NCBI RefSeq assembly: GCF_014654785.1
Contig: NZ_BNBD01000008.1
Span: forward strand, 1 to 64,000
Source of the DNA: Streptomyces mashuensis
Lineage (GTDB): Bacteria; Actinomycetota; Actinomycetes; Streptomycetales; Streptomycetaceae
Direction: 5' to 3'
Length of the DNA: 64,000 nt
Under the pieces are notes generated by a model. It was not told the origin of the DNA. It saw only the letters and a program-made list of their open reading frames with translations, and did not search any database. Both the position numbers and the translations under genes were made by a program. Positions 1-9,389 of this stretch are shown here, in pieces (positions within the stretch are counted from its first letter, which is position 1; each line of letters opens with the position of its first letter).

Positions 1-256
1 CCCTACCCCTGACCAGCTGAAACGCAGTCGTCAGACTCGGAAAGACAACAGCCTCTGAGGGTTCGGATCCGATGTCATGAGCAAGAGCTTAGGAGCGTTT
101 GAAGCATGACGCGTCCGATTTATCTCTGCCTGGCGGACTGATGCTGACCGCGCCGAGTCGGTGCCGCAGACGGGGCATCGAGCGGGCGGGGCCAGCAACG
201 GCATGGCGCCGCGCCCATCCAGACGCTGGCCAGGACAGATACCCCTCACCACCTGA

Positions 257-1540
257 TCAGCACGGTCCTTCACGAAGAGTCACACCCAAGCCCGCGTCCA
301 CGGCCTGCTCCCCGACAACAGCGTCGACACCTCCGACAGAGCGGCCGTCATCGAGGCGCTGCATCAGGCTGCTTCCTTCCGGCCCACCCCGGACAACGCG
401 GATGAGGAACAGCGGCGGCAGGAACTCCTCCTCACCGAGCAGGGATCGGCTCTCCGGCGGCAGCTGCGCTCCCTCGCGGAAGAACGCCAGCTCCTGCACG
501 ACCTGGAGACTCAGGCCGCCGGCTACACCGGCGCCGTCGCCCGCGGCATGTCACGTCTGTCGGCGCTCAACCTCGTACCCGACCACTTTTCCGGCGAACA
601 CAGCTGCCCTCTGTGCGGAAACGAGCTCGACGAGCCCGACCCGACCGTCGCCGATATGCACACCACCCTCGCAGACCTCCGAGGCCAGCTCGACAGCGTC
701 CAAACTGTCCAGTCCCGCCGCGAACAGGCCCTGCGCGAGATCGAGCAGACGGCAACGCGCCTACGCGAACAGCTTCGCGGCATTGAAGGCGCCCTGAGCA
801 TCATCGCCGAACAGCGCAACCAGCAGGCCGGCCTCCTAGGGCAGGCCGAAGCCCAGGCCTACACCCGCGGCCGGATCAGTGCCTACCTAGGCCAGATCAA
901 CACCACGTCCGACAGCGGACACCTCCAGCGCCTGGATTCAGACGTCGCCGTCGCCCAGCGGCTCGTCCAAGGCCTCGAAGAGCAGCTCGACACCGAGACC
1001 ATCGACGACAAACTCACCCACGGCCTCAGCTACCTCAGCGGCAAGATGACCGGCCACGCCCGAACCCTGAAACTCGAACACGGCGACCGCCTGGTCCGCC
1101 TGGACCTCAAAAAGCTCACCATCGTCGCCGACACCCTCGAGGGCATCACCGAACTACTCCGCATCGGCAGCGGCAAGAACCACGTCGGCTACCACCTGTC
1201 CGCCCACCTCGCCCTCCACCAGTACTTCGTCGCCAACAGCCGGCCCGTACCTCGCTTCCTCATGCTCGACCAGCCGACCCAGCCCTACTACCCCTCCGAC
1301 ATGGCCAAACAGCGCGGACGGCTGGAGGACATCGCCCTGGACGAAGACCGCGTGACCGTCACCCGCCTCTTCGAACTCATGCACCAGGTCGTCAGGGAAC
1401 TGTCCCCGAACTTCCAGATGATCGTCAGCGACCACGCGGACCTGCCCCACGACTGGTACCAGGACTCCATCCGCTACAACTGGCGCAACGGCGAAAAACT
1501 CATCCCCACCACCTGGCTCGAAGACCAGCCCACCCCGTAG
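257..1540 (+). pseudogene. DUF3732-like coiled-coil ATPase, N-terminus lost
   Basis: The frame is open from just after a TGA at 254-256 to the TAG at 1540, but the first in-frame ATG is at 548, inside what reads as continuous coding sequence. A CPLC motif, a Glu/Arg/Gln-rich coiled coil (about nt 640-1000) and a C-terminal MLDQPTQ motif near nt 1261 (Walker-B/D-loop-like) fit the SMC-like DUF3732 family. Those proteins normally carry a P-loop at the N-terminus; none is visible here. The 60 bases before nt 285 read better in another frame (LHEESH), so a frameshift plus N-terminal loss is likely. I infer a non-functional remnant of what is usually a defence- or plasmid-associated ATPase. Confidence 0.55.
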
Positions 1541-1784
1541 CCAGGCGACATGCCCCCACCACTGGAGCCGGTGAAACCGGCGGCCCGAGTACCTGACTCA
1601 CTACACCCAAGTAGCGGCTCATTGGAACTGCACAACGCTCGATCAACCTGCCCCACACCAAATATACGCAGGCCAAACAGCTGCTGCCGCGCTCAGCCCT
1701 CACTCCCATAACCGCAGCCGCCTGTGCCACCACCCAAGAAAACTGAGAAACCTCAGCTCTCTAACACAGCAACAACACACAAAA

Positions 1785-2045
1785 ACTTGGCGACGACAAA
1801 ACCCGTGGCTCCACAACGCGCTACTCACCGCGCTCGACCCGTGGTGGAACCCGCCCTGGCGAGCCACCTGGAACCACAGCTGGCACCAAGCCCACACCCA
1901 CTCCACGGCCGGCCTGCCCTTCCCCAACCAGACCACCAAATGGATCCGCACCCAGCAACGAGCCCTACCCGCCCAGGCCCGGCCCACAAGCAACACCAAA
2001 CACCCCACCAGCACACACCACACCGCCGGACCCAACCAGCCAACT
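1785..2045 (+). pseudogene. helicase-associated (HA) domain remnant
   Basis: In the frame that includes nt 1809 the sequence reads LLTALDPWWNPPW, then WIRTQQRALPAQ. The DPWW-PPW signature followed by a Trp-rich repeat ending in WL/WIRTQ is typical of the helicase-associated repeats at the C-terminus of large actinobacterial DEAD-box helicases from chromosome ends and plasmids. Only about 80 residues remain and no start or helicase motor is present. The rest of 1541-2296 holds only a small dyad (1567-1581) and no gene that I can support. Confidence 0.4.
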
Positions 2046-2296
2046 GATCAACCCAGCTCAACACCCCGACTGCCGACCAAAATCAACGAACCACGACAAT
2101 TGCCGCCGCGACCGGGCCCGTACACTCGTCGAGCTCGGTTCGGGCTCCTCGGACAGGACCCGGCACCTCATCGACGCCCTGTCGCTGTCGGTGCTGGTGA
2201 GTTGGGGCGCGGGCGCACCTCGCGCGCGACCACGCCGTGCGGGCGGGCCGGTTTCGTGCTTACCTGTTCGGGGGTCCTCCTGCGTTGGGAAGCACG

Positions 2297-3133
2297 ATGC
2301 CTCACCCGTTCAGCGGCCGGGTCGGCGAGCTCTACGACCGGCTCACCGACCTGATCCGGGACACCTACGACGACAACTTCCACTACGGGTACTGGCCGGA
2401 CCCGGCCGATCGCGGTTCACTGGCCCAGGCGACCGAACAGATGACCGACCAGCTCATCGCCCGGCTCGACGCCCGTCCCGGGGACACGGTGCTGGACGTC
2501 GGCGGCGGGACGGGCCAGCCCGCCCTGCGGCTGGCCCGCAGGACCGGTGCCGACGTCGTGGGCGTCAACGTCAGCCGTCACCAACTGGACATCGCCAACG
2601 CCAAGGCCCGCGCCGAGGGGCTGCACGAGAAGGTCCGCTTCGACTTCGCCGACGCGATGGACCTTCCCTACCCCGATGCGTCCTTCGACGGGGTCTGGGC
2701 GCTGGAGTCCATGCTCCACATGCCCGACCGTCCGCGCGTGCTGCGGGAGGCGGCGCGGGTCCTGCGGCCCGGCGGCCGGCTGGTGATCGCCGACATCGCG
2801 CTGCGCGCGGCGGTGGAGGACGAGGCGTCCCGGATCGCCGTAGAACGGTTCTGCGCCATCGTCAGCGCCCGCTCGCTGGAGCGGATCGACACCTATCCCC
2901 GGGCGGTGGTCGAAGCGGGCCTCGAACTCCTGGAGATCACGGACGTCAGCGCCCACACCTTCCCCACGCTCCTGGAGATGCTGGACTGCTACCGCTCCGC
3001 CCACGCCGCCCACGTGGCGGTCATCGGTGAGGAAGCCCTCGCCGAACGCGTCGAGACGTTCGAGAGCATCGTCGCCGTACCGCAGTTCGGTTATGTGCTC
3101 CTGACGGCCCGCAAGCCCTCAGCGACTCCCTGA
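2297..3133 (+). CDS. SAM-dependent small-molecule methyltransferase
   Basis: A 278-residue class I methyltransferase. The SAM-binding motif I reads VLDVGGGTGQ, an acidic motif II follows (VGVNVS), and post-I/III is seen in LPYPDASFDGVWALESMLHM and LRPGGRLVIADI. The N-terminal NFHYGYWPDP block resembles the RebM/rifamycin-type O-methyltransferase group and sterol methyltransferase-like enzymes. ATG 2297 is preferred over an upstream ATG at 2237 because family similarity begins there; the ribosome site is weak (GGGAAG). The last 15 bp overlap the 3' end of the convergent gamma-glutamyltransferase gene. It may tailor the product of the neighbouring cluster (inference). Confidence 0.8.
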   Translation: MPHPFSGRVGELYDRLTDLIRDTYDDNFHYGYWPDPADRGSLAQATEQMTDQLIARLDARPGDTVLDVGGGTGQPALRLARRTGADVVGVNVSRHQLDIANAKARAEGLHEKVRFDFADAMDLPYPDASFDGVWALESMLHMPDRPRVLREAARVLRPGGRLVIADIALRAAVEDEASRIAVERFCAIVSARSLERIDTYPRAVVEAGLELLEITDVSAHTFPTLLEMLDCYRSAHAAHVAVIGEEALAERVETFESIVAVPQFGYVLLTARKPSATP

Positions 3134-4972
3134 GGGCCGCACCACCATCGCCGAACCACCGCCGAGGCGGACCGGTTCGGCGGCGGCGAGCCACCGGCCG
3201 CCCCGCAGCCGCTGGAGGCCCACGGCCGCGCCGATCTCCCGGTTGAGCGTGAAGTAGCTGTCCGGATTGAGCACGAGCCGGTGGCCGATCGCCTCCAGCC
3301 GCGCCCGCAGCGGACCGTCGTACAGTCCGGGCTCCGCGTCCGTCGTGACGCTGTCGCGCTGGCTGGCGCGCGGCGCGGCGATCGCCTCGGGCAGCGTCAT
3401 GCCGCGGTCCACGTGTTCGGTGAGCACCTGGAGCACCGTGGTGATGATGGTCGGACCGCCCGGCGAGCCGATGGTGAAGTCCGGCCGGCCGTCCTTCAGG
3501 ACGATCGTCGGAGCCATCGACGAGCGTGGCCGTTTGCGGGGGCCGGGCAGGTTCGGGTCGGGGACGGCCGGGTCGGCCGGTAGGAACGAGAAGTCGGTGA
3601 GCGTGTTGTTGAGCAGGAAGCCCCGGTGGGGGACGGTGATGCCGCTGCCGCCCGCCTGCTCGATGCTGAGGGTGTAGGCGACCACGTTGCCCCACTTGTC
3701 GGCCACGGTCAGGTGCGTGGTGCTGTTCCCCTCACGCGGGGTCCGCGTGCCGCGGCCCGTGCCGGCGCAGGGCTTCGGGTGCGCCGGGTCACCGGGGGCG
3801 AGCGGGCTGCGGAGCACCCTGTCCGTCCTGATCAGGCAGGCGCGCGAGGTCGCGTAGCGCGCGGACAGCAGCCCGGCCGTGGGCACGCGTACGGACCGGG
3901 GATCGCCGATCCAGCGGTTCCGGTCCGCGAAGGCGATCCGGCTGGCCTCGATATAGCGGTGCAGGTACTGGGCCTCGCCGAGCGTGGACAGTCTGGCGGG
4001 CCGCAGGATGTTCAGCGCCTCGCCCACCGCGACGCCACCGGCCGCCGAAGGAGCCATGCCGTAGACGTCCAGGCCCCGGTAGCGCACATGGGCCGGCGCC
4101 TGTTGCCGGGTCCGGTACGCCCCGAGGTCGGCGGTGGTCAGCCGACCCGGGCGGGCGTGCCAGGAGGAGCCGGGCGCGGTGGGGGGCTTGCGCACCGTCC
4201 TGACCAGGTCGCGGGCGATGGGCCCGCGGTAGAAGGCTCCGAGACCCTCGCGGGCGAGTTCGGCGTAGGTCGCGGCGAGGTCGGGGTTCTTGATGACCGT
4301 ACCGACGGCGGGGGCCTTTCCTCCCGGCAGGTACAGCTTGGCCGTGTCGGGGAAGCGTGCGAAGCGTTTGACGTTGGCGACGGTCATCCGGCGGAACGTG
4401 TCGTCGACGACGAAGCCCCGCTCGGCCAGCCGCCGTGCGGGGGCGAGCACCTGCGCCGGGGAGCGGCTGCCCCAGGTGCGCAGCGCGGTCGCCCAGGTGG
4501 CGGGGGTGCCCGGGGTGCCGACGGCGAGGCCGCTGGTGACGGCTTCGTCGAAGCCGAGTCGCTTGCCGTTCTCGATGAACAGGTTCCGGCCGGCCCGTGC
4601 CGGGGCGCTCTCGCGGCCGTCGATCGTATGGACCCGGCGGTCCTTGGCGCTGTAGTGGACGAAGTAGCCGCCGCCCCCGAGGCCCGCGGCGTAGGGCTCG
4701 CTGACGCCGAGCGCGGCTGCGGTGGCCACGGCCGCGTCGACGGCGTTGCCGCCGCGGCGCAGGATCTCGATGCCCGCCGCGGTGGCGTCGGCGTCGACGC
4801 TGGCCACCGCGCCGCCGTAGCCGGTGGCGACGGGCGTCTTCGGCCGTTCCCGGACCGCCGGGACGGCTCGGGGGACCTGAGATGCCTGGGAGGCCGTCCC
4901 GAGGAGGGTGGTCGTGGCGACCCCGAGAGCGATCACCCCTCGCACGATCTTCGATCCTGCGGCCGGAACCAT
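3119..4972 (-). CDS. ggt: secreted gamma-glutamyltransferase
   Basis: A 617-residue gamma-glutamyltranspeptidase (Ntn-hydrolase fold) that hydrolyses or transfers gamma-glutamyl groups. ATG 4972 is chosen because GGAGG lies 5 nt upstream and the protein then begins with a signal peptide (residues about 1-33, hydrophobic IALGVATTTLLG). The autoprocessing site is STTHLTVAD, with the nucleophile probably Thr418. The large-subunit motif GRESAPA and the C-terminal GGGSAMVV are also present, and the length is normal for the family. It points the same way as the upstream ligase/oxidase/dehydrogenase operon but is separated from it by 223 bp. Its activity would act outside the cell and complements the glutamine-synthetase-like gene at 10462. 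Confidence 0.92.
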   Translation of the reverse strand: MVPAAGSKIVRGVIALGVATTTLLGTASQASQVPRAVPAVRERPKTPVATGYGGAVASVDADATAAGIEILRRGGNAVDAAVATAAALGVSEPYAAGLGGGGYFVHYSAKDRRVHTIDGRESAPARAGRNLFIENGKRLGFDEAVTSGLAVGTPGTPATWATALRTWGSRSPAQVLAPARRLAERGFVVDDTFRRMTVANVKRFARFPDTAKLYLPGGKAPAVGTVIKNPDLAATYAELAREGLGAFYRGPIARDLVRTVRKPPTAPGSSWHARPGRLTTADLGAYRTRQQAPAHVRYRGLDVYGMAPSAAGGVAVGEALNILRPARLSTLGEAQYLHRYIEASRIAFADRNRWIGDPRSVRVPTAGLLSARYATSRACLIRTDRVLRSPLAPGDPAHPKPCAGTGRGTRTPREGNSTTHLTVADKWGNVVAYTLSIEQAGGSGITVPHRGFLLNNTLTDFSFLPADPAVPDPNLPGPRKRPRSSMAPTIVLKDGRPDFTIGSPGGPTIITTVLQVLTEHVDRGMTLPEAIAAPRASQRDSVTTDAEPGLYDGPLRARLEAIGHRLVLNPDSYFTLNREIGAAVGLQRLRGGRWLAAAEPVRLGGGSAMVVRPSGSR

Positions 4973-5195
4973 GCGCGCCTCCGAACAGAAGTGCATGCCC
5001 ACTCCCCGGTCTCCGCCGGGGTCGGCGGCCGCGGGGCCAGGACAAGGATGTGCACCGCAGGCCGGTGTGTGACGTCGGCTCACCGGGCGGCGGCGGCCTG
5101 CCACCTCGATGGCCGCACCCGCTGCCGCCGACTGCGTCACCCGCGGCGGTGCCCGGCGCCCCCGGGCCGCACCCCGCCCCGGCACGGGGTGCCGG

Positions 5196-6752
5196 TCAGT
5201 CGCGGGACGCCAGCTCGTGGCGCAGGATCTTGCCGGTGGCGGAGCGGGGGATGCGGTCGACGGCCTCGATCAGCCTGATCTTCTTGTAGGGGGCCACCTG
5301 GTCGGCGACATGCCGCTGGATGGCCTCCAGGGACGTGGCCCGGCCGAGGACGACGTACGCCTTGGGAATCTCGCCGGCCGCCGGGTCCGGTACGCCGACG
5401 ACGGCGGCGTCCGTGACGTCAGGGTGAGTGCGCAGGACGTCCTCCAGTTCCGCGGGGGCCACCTGGTAGCCCTTGTACTTGATGAGCTCCTTGAGGCGTC
5501 CGGTCAGCGTCAGAGAGCCGTCCGGGCCGAGGACCCCGACGTCGCCGGTGTGGAGCCAGCCGTCGGGTTCGAGGGCGGCGGCCGTGGCCGCGGGATCGGC
5601 GAGGTAGCCCGCCATGGTCTGCGGGCCGCGGATCTGCAGCTCACCCGGCCGGCCGGGACCCGCCGGGGCGGAGCCGCCGAGGGGGACGACACGGCATTCG
5701 GTGCCGGGCAGGGCGGGGCCGACGGTACCGGCGGCCCGGGGGCCCGCGTCGGGGACGATGTGGGTGCAGTTGCCGGTCTCGGTCATCCCGAACCCCTCGA
5801 CGACGGGCGCCCGGAGGAGTTCCTCGGCCCGCCGGTGCTGGGCGGCTCCCAGGGGCGCGCTGGCGGAGACGACCAGGCGCAGGGCCGACAGGTCGTACCG
5901 GGCGACGAGGCCGGGGGCCGCGGCCAGCGCGGCGAGCACGGCGGGGGTGAGGTAGACCCGCGTCACGGCGTGCCGCTCGACCAGGCGCAGCATCAGGGCC
6001 GGGTCGAACCGCCGCAGGGTGATGGTGCGGGCGCCGGCGCGCAGCGCGGGGTGCAGGGCGCACTGGAGGGCGTAGACGTGGGTGAAGGGCCCGGTGGCCA
6101 GGACGGTTTCGTCCGCCGCGACGCGGTGGGCGGCCGCCATGGCGGCCATGCCGGCGACCAGGGACGCGTGGGTGAGCATGACGCCCTTGGGGTGTCCCGT
6201 GGTGCCGCTGGAGTAGGGCAGCAGCGCGAGGTCCTCGCCCCGGCCGGTGCAGGAGGGCGGGACGGGCGGGTGGGGGGTGTCGTGGCGCAGCCCGGCGAAG
6301 TCGTGCCCGGCGTCGGGGGACGTGAGGGTGAAGGTCCGCAGGCCGGTGCGGGCCGGGGTGTCGGGGGGACGCCCCGGCGAACAGGTGACGAGGACCGAGG
6401 CTTTGCTGTGGGCGAGCTGGCGCCGGGTCTCCTGCGGGCTGCTGAGGACGCCGACGGGGGTGACGACGGCGCCCAGGGACAGAGCCGCGTGCAACAGGAC
6501 GGGGAGCGCGGCCCCGTTGGGGACCTGCAGGGCGACGACGGCGCCGGGGCCGACGCCGGCGTCGGCGAGTCCGGCGCGCACTTGGCGGACGGTGGTCAGC
6601 AGGGCGCTGTACGAGGTGGGTTCGGCGGTGTGGGCGTCGATCAGCGCCGTCCGGGTGCCGAACCGGGAGGCCCCGCCAAGGACGTGTTCGGTCAGTGCGG
6701 CGGCCCGGGCGGGGGGTGGGGTGGCGGGTCGGGCGGTGGGGGGCGGGGGCAT
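5196..6752 (-). CDS. acyl-CoA / AMP-dependent ligase (4CL-like)
   Basis: A 518-residue ANL-superfamily adenylating enzyme that would activate a carboxylic acid as acyl-AMP and then acyl-CoA. Visible motifs are the P-loop YSSGTTGHPKG (180-190), the aromatic-box GFGMTETGN, the hinge TGDVG plus GRLKELIKYKGYQVAP, and the catalytic Lys508 in ATGKILRHEL. There is no fused carrier domain. A strong ribosome site, AAGGAGG, lies 7 nt before the ATG. It starts 37 nt after the FAD-oxidase gene and is probably co-transcribed with it. It is the only acid-activating enzyme in the cluster, so it is the likely supplier of the acyl-CoA for the alpha-oxoamine synthase (inference). Confidence 0.88.
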   Translation of the reverse strand: MPPPPTARPATPPPARAAALTEHVLGGASRFGTRTALIDAHTAEPTSYSALLTTVRQVRAGLADAGVGPGAVVALQVPNGAALPVLLHAALSLGAVVTPVGVLSSPQETRRQLAHSKASVLVTCSPGRPPDTPARTGLRTFTLTSPDAGHDFAGLRHDTPHPPVPPSCTGRGEDLALLPYSSGTTGHPKGVMLTHASLVAGMAAMAAAHRVAADETVLATGPFTHVYALQCALHPALRAGARTITLRRFDPALMLRLVERHAVTRVYLTPAVLAALAAAPGLVARYDLSALRLVVSASAPLGAAQHRRAEELLRAPVVEGFGMTETGNCTHIVPDAGPRAAGTVGPALPGTECRVVPLGGSAPAGPGRPGELQIRGPQTMAGYLADPAATAAALEPDGWLHTGDVGVLGPDGSLTLTGRLKELIKYKGYQVAPAELEDVLRTHPDVTDAAVVGVPDPAAGEIPKAYVVLGRATSLEAIQRHVADQVAPYKKIRLIEAVDRIPRSATGKILRHELASRD

Positions 6753-6789
6753 CGGTGGCCTCCTTCGGTGGTCCGTGCGGATGCGGGGG

Positions 6790-7971
6790 TCAGATCGCGG
6801 ACAGGGCCACGGCGGGGCGGGTGATGCGCAGGGGAGCCCGGTCGGTCGCGGGGCGGCGGCCCGTCGCCAGGTCGGCCAGCAGGCGCCCGAGGACGGGGGC
6901 GAACTTGAAGGCGTGGCCGCAGTCGCCGGCGAACACGGCGATCCGCGGGTCGGACGGCAGGGTGTCCAGGATGAATCCGTTGTCCGCCGTCATCGCGTAG
7001 GGGCTGATGTGGCGGCCGACGCACTCCCCCACCCCCACCAGGCGGGTGCGCAGGAAGGAGTCCAGGCACCGGGCCACTCCGGGATCGGGTGCGGTCGGCA
7101 GTTCGTCGGGCTCCGCGGCGCGCATGGCCGGCGGGCACCAGTCCACGCCGGTCTTGACGAGGGGCGGGGAGCCCTCGGCCGGGAAGCCGTAGTACAGGCC
7201 CTCGTCGGCGCCGCGCGGCGGGGTGAAGCAGAACCACTGGGGGTAGTGGGCCGCCAGGGCCGGGTCGACGGCGTAGTGCGCCCACAGCATCCCCCACAGC
7301 TCGATGCGGACCCTGAGGCCCAGGTGGGCGAGGAGGCGGTTGGTCCAGGCGCCCGCGGCCAGGACAAGGCGGTCTGCCTGGAGGGCGCGGCCGCTCTCCA
7401 GCGACACCTCCAGCGGCTGTCCCCGCCGGGCGGGTCGGCGGACGGCCACGACGGTCTCGTTGTTGAGGAAGACGGTGCCCGCGCGGACCGCGCGGCCGGC
7501 CATAACCTCCAGGGCGCGCCGGGAGCGCAGGGTGCCCGCGGTGGCCTCGAACAGTCCCTCCGACCCCTCGGGCGGCCGCAGCGGCCAGCGGGCGGCGATG
7601 GCGGCCGCGTCCGGGGCGTCGAACGGCAGCGACCTCTCCCTCATGACCCGGCGCGCGCCGGGGATGTTGCCCTCGATGGAGTCCTCGGCGCCGCGGTCGC
7701 CGAAGAACAACAGGCCGCAGTCGTCCAGCAGGGTGGTGCGGCTGTCCGTTTCCAGGTCTCGCCACGCGTCCAGCGACGCCTGGGCGAGGCGCGCGTAGTA
7801 CGGGTCGGAGTACATACGGCGGAACATCCGGCTGGTGCCGGACGACCCGCCGCCGGAGTTGCCCGGGTGCGCCGATTCGACCACGGTGCAGGCCTCGCCC
7901 GCCTCTGCCAGGGCCCATGCCGTGGCGCACCCGGCCATCCCCCCGCCCACGACGACGATGCCGGCGCTCAT
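6790..7971 (-). CDS. FAD-dependent amine/amino-acid oxidase (MSOX/NikD-like)
   Basis: A 393-residue member of the DAO family. The Rossmann motif GGGMAG (residues 9-14) binds FAD. The C-terminal GDCGHAFKFAPVLG block is the signature of monomeric sarcosine oxidase, N-methyltryptophan oxidase and NikD. The segment ISPYAMTADNGFILD aligns with the region that carries the flavinylated Cys in monomeric sarcosine oxidase; here that position appears to be Ser, so FAD may be non-covalent. The start codon overlaps the stop of the preceding dehydrogenase gene as ATGA, implying translational coupling. It probably oxidises a secondary amine or cyclic imino acid made in this pathway. Confidence 0.85.
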   Translation of the reverse strand: MSAGIVVVGGGMAGCATAWALAEAGEACTVVESAHPGNSGGGSSGTSRMFRRMYSDPYYARLAQASLDAWRDLETDSRTTLLDDCGLLFFGDRGAEDSIEGNIPGARRVMRERSLPFDAPDAAAIAARWPLRPPEGSEGLFEATAGTLRSRRALEVMAGRAVRAGTVFLNNETVVAVRRPARRGQPLEVSLESGRALQADRLVLAAGAWTNRLLAHLGLRVRIELWGMLWAHYAVDPALAAHYPQWFCFTPPRGADEGLYYGFPAEGSPPLVKTGVDWCPPAMRAAEPDELPTAPDPGVARCLDSFLRTRLVGVGECVGRHISPYAMTADNGFILDTLPSDPRIAVFAGDCGHAFKFAPVLGRLLADLATGRRPATDRAPLRITRPAVALSAI

Positions 7972-9014
7972 ACGGCGGTTCCCACGGGCGCGAAGCGTTC
8001 TCCGCACAGCGGGGCGCTCCGTCCCTCGCGTGCCATCTCGTGCACGACGCGCGTCGCGGTGGCGCGCGCGTCGTCCTGCACGCGGTGGAGGAAGGCCGTC
8101 GCCTTGTCGTACGTCCGCTGCCGCACGAAGGCGTACACGTCCTCGGGCCGCGCGCCTCCGAAGACCTCGGGCGCGTAGTGCTCGATGGAGTCGCAGATCA
8201 CGGCGCCGGGGCTGACGATGGGGCCGGGCAGATAGGTGATGCCCCGTCGGCGCAGTACCTGGGCGGTGGCGTGGGTGGGGGTCAGCAGGGCGTTGGCGGC
8301 TCCCGCGATCGCCCGGCAGGCCAGCCGTTCCGCCGTCAGGGTGTCGATCAGTCCGCTTCCCGAGCAGGGGATGAGCACGTCCACGCGGCGTCCCACCCAT
8401 TCCTCGACGGGCATGCAGCCCTTCACCACGGCTTCCGGCCGGATGTCGTGGGTGTACACCTCGGCTCCGCGGTCGCGCAGGATCGCGGCCACCGCCGCGC
8501 CGACCTTGCCCGCTCCGTGCACGAGGACGGACAGCCGTGAGGCGTCCCGTCCCAGGTGGGAGGCGACGCTGTCCACGGCGCCGACCACTCCGGCGGCGGT
8601 GGCGGTGTTTACGTCGACGGACGGGTTGCCGAAGCCGCACAGCACGTGCGGGGTGAGGCCGGCCAGCGACCGCATGTCGCCCGTGTCGACTCCCATGTCA
8701 CAGCCGGTGAACACCCTTCCGTCGAAACGGTTGAGGGCGGCGGCCACGGCCGGCCACAACTGTGCGCGGGACCGGAAGTCGACGGCGACGATCTTCGCGC
8801 CGCGGAAGCCCGTGGAGTACAGGTCGTGTTTGACGGCCATCTCCCGCGCGAGCCGTTCGGCCAGCGCCCTCGCCGGTTCCTCCCGCAGCCCCGGGGCGAG
8901 CCGCAGGCCCCCGTTGGCGGGCCGCCCTCCCGGGTCCGCCGCGGCGACGAAGAAGCGGGTCACCGTCTCCCCGCGCTGGTGCACGTACTGGGTTGTGGTC
9001 ACGCTGTCGTTCAC
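7968..9014 (-). CDS. Glu/Leu/Phe/Val-type amino-acid dehydrogenase
   Basis: A 348-residue ELFV dehydrogenase, NAD(P)-dependent, interconverting an amino acid and its 2-oxo acid. The two catalytic-domain lysines (Lys62 and Lys74) are 12 residues apart, as in leucine dehydrogenase. A candidate catalytic Asp is in GCDMGVD, and the nucleotide fold has GAGKVG (167-172). The glycine-rich loop before the second Lys is degenerate (GFRGAK rather than GGGK), suggesting altered substrate specificity. GTG 9014 has AGGGAG 7 nt upstream; ATG 9038 is an alternative. It is the first gene of the leftward operon, with a 4-bp ATGA overlap to the oxidase gene. Confidence 0.85.
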   Translation of the reverse strand: MNDSVTTTQYVHQRGETVTRFFVAAADPGGRPANGGLRLAPGLREEPARALAERLAREMAVKHDLYSTGFRGAKIVAVDFRSRAQLWPAVAAALNRFDGRVFTGCDMGVDTGDMRSLAGLTPHVLCGFGNPSVDVNTATAAGVVGAVDSVASHLGRDASRLSVLVHGAGKVGAAVAAILRDRGAEVYTHDIRPEAVVKGCMPVEEWVGRRVDVLIPCSGSGLIDTLTAERLACRAIAGAANALLTPTHATAQVLRRRGITYLPGPIVSPGAVICDSIEHYAPEVFGGARPEDVYAFVRQRTYDKATAFLHRVQDDARATATRVVHEMAREGRSAPLCGERFAPVGTAV

Positions 9015-9389
9015 GCTGAGTCTCCCTGATGAGGGCATGACCCGGCCCCTTGGGCCGCGACGCGACCGTATTGCGTCAAGGAAAGGGGAAAAGGCCATGC
9101 AATGGCCAGTGAGGCGAGCTTGCCGGACCGTGGACTGGATTTCTTTTCCCGCGCGGAGCCGAATTCGCGGGTCTACCCCCGAGGCCGTCGCGCCTCTCCT
9201 CCATAGGGAATTTCCAGTGAATGGCGCGGCAAAACACCGATGGGCATCGCCGACCCTTCGGTCCGGGGCGGCGGAATAACTGTCCCGATTGTTCTTGTTC
9301 GTCGCACTGTTTGTTCGTCGAGTGAACTCCCGATTCGGCGGCCGGCGCCGGGGATGCGGGCCCGTGGCGGGCCGGGCCACACTGGGCGG
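9015..9389 (+). promoter_or_regulatory. divergent control region of the two cluster arms
   Basis: 375 bp between the divergent dehydrogenase and reductase genes with no credible coding sequence. It contains a perfect dyad GGCCAT-GCA-ATGGCC at 9093-9107 and an exact 10-bp direct repeat TTGTTCGTCG at 9295-9304 and 9311-9320 (16-bp period). The region is locally AT-richer than its surroundings. Both elements are plausible regulator sites for coordinated control of the two arms (inference); no cluster-specific regulator gene lies next to it. Confidence 0.5.

Noticed and set aside
1724-2047. 107-codon Pro/His-rich plus-strand protein
   Set aside because: The neighbouring frame carries the helicase-associated DPWW-PPW signature, so this is a shadow frame.
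5109-6824. 571-codon plus-strand frame
   Set aside because: Gly/Arg/Val-rich shadow on the opposite strand of the AMP-ligase gene with no domain.
6790-8640. 616-codon open frame covering the FAD oxidase and more
   Set aside because: The true start is ATG 7971, four bases overlapping the dehydrogenase stop; the extra upstream codons are antiphase to the dehydrogenase gene.
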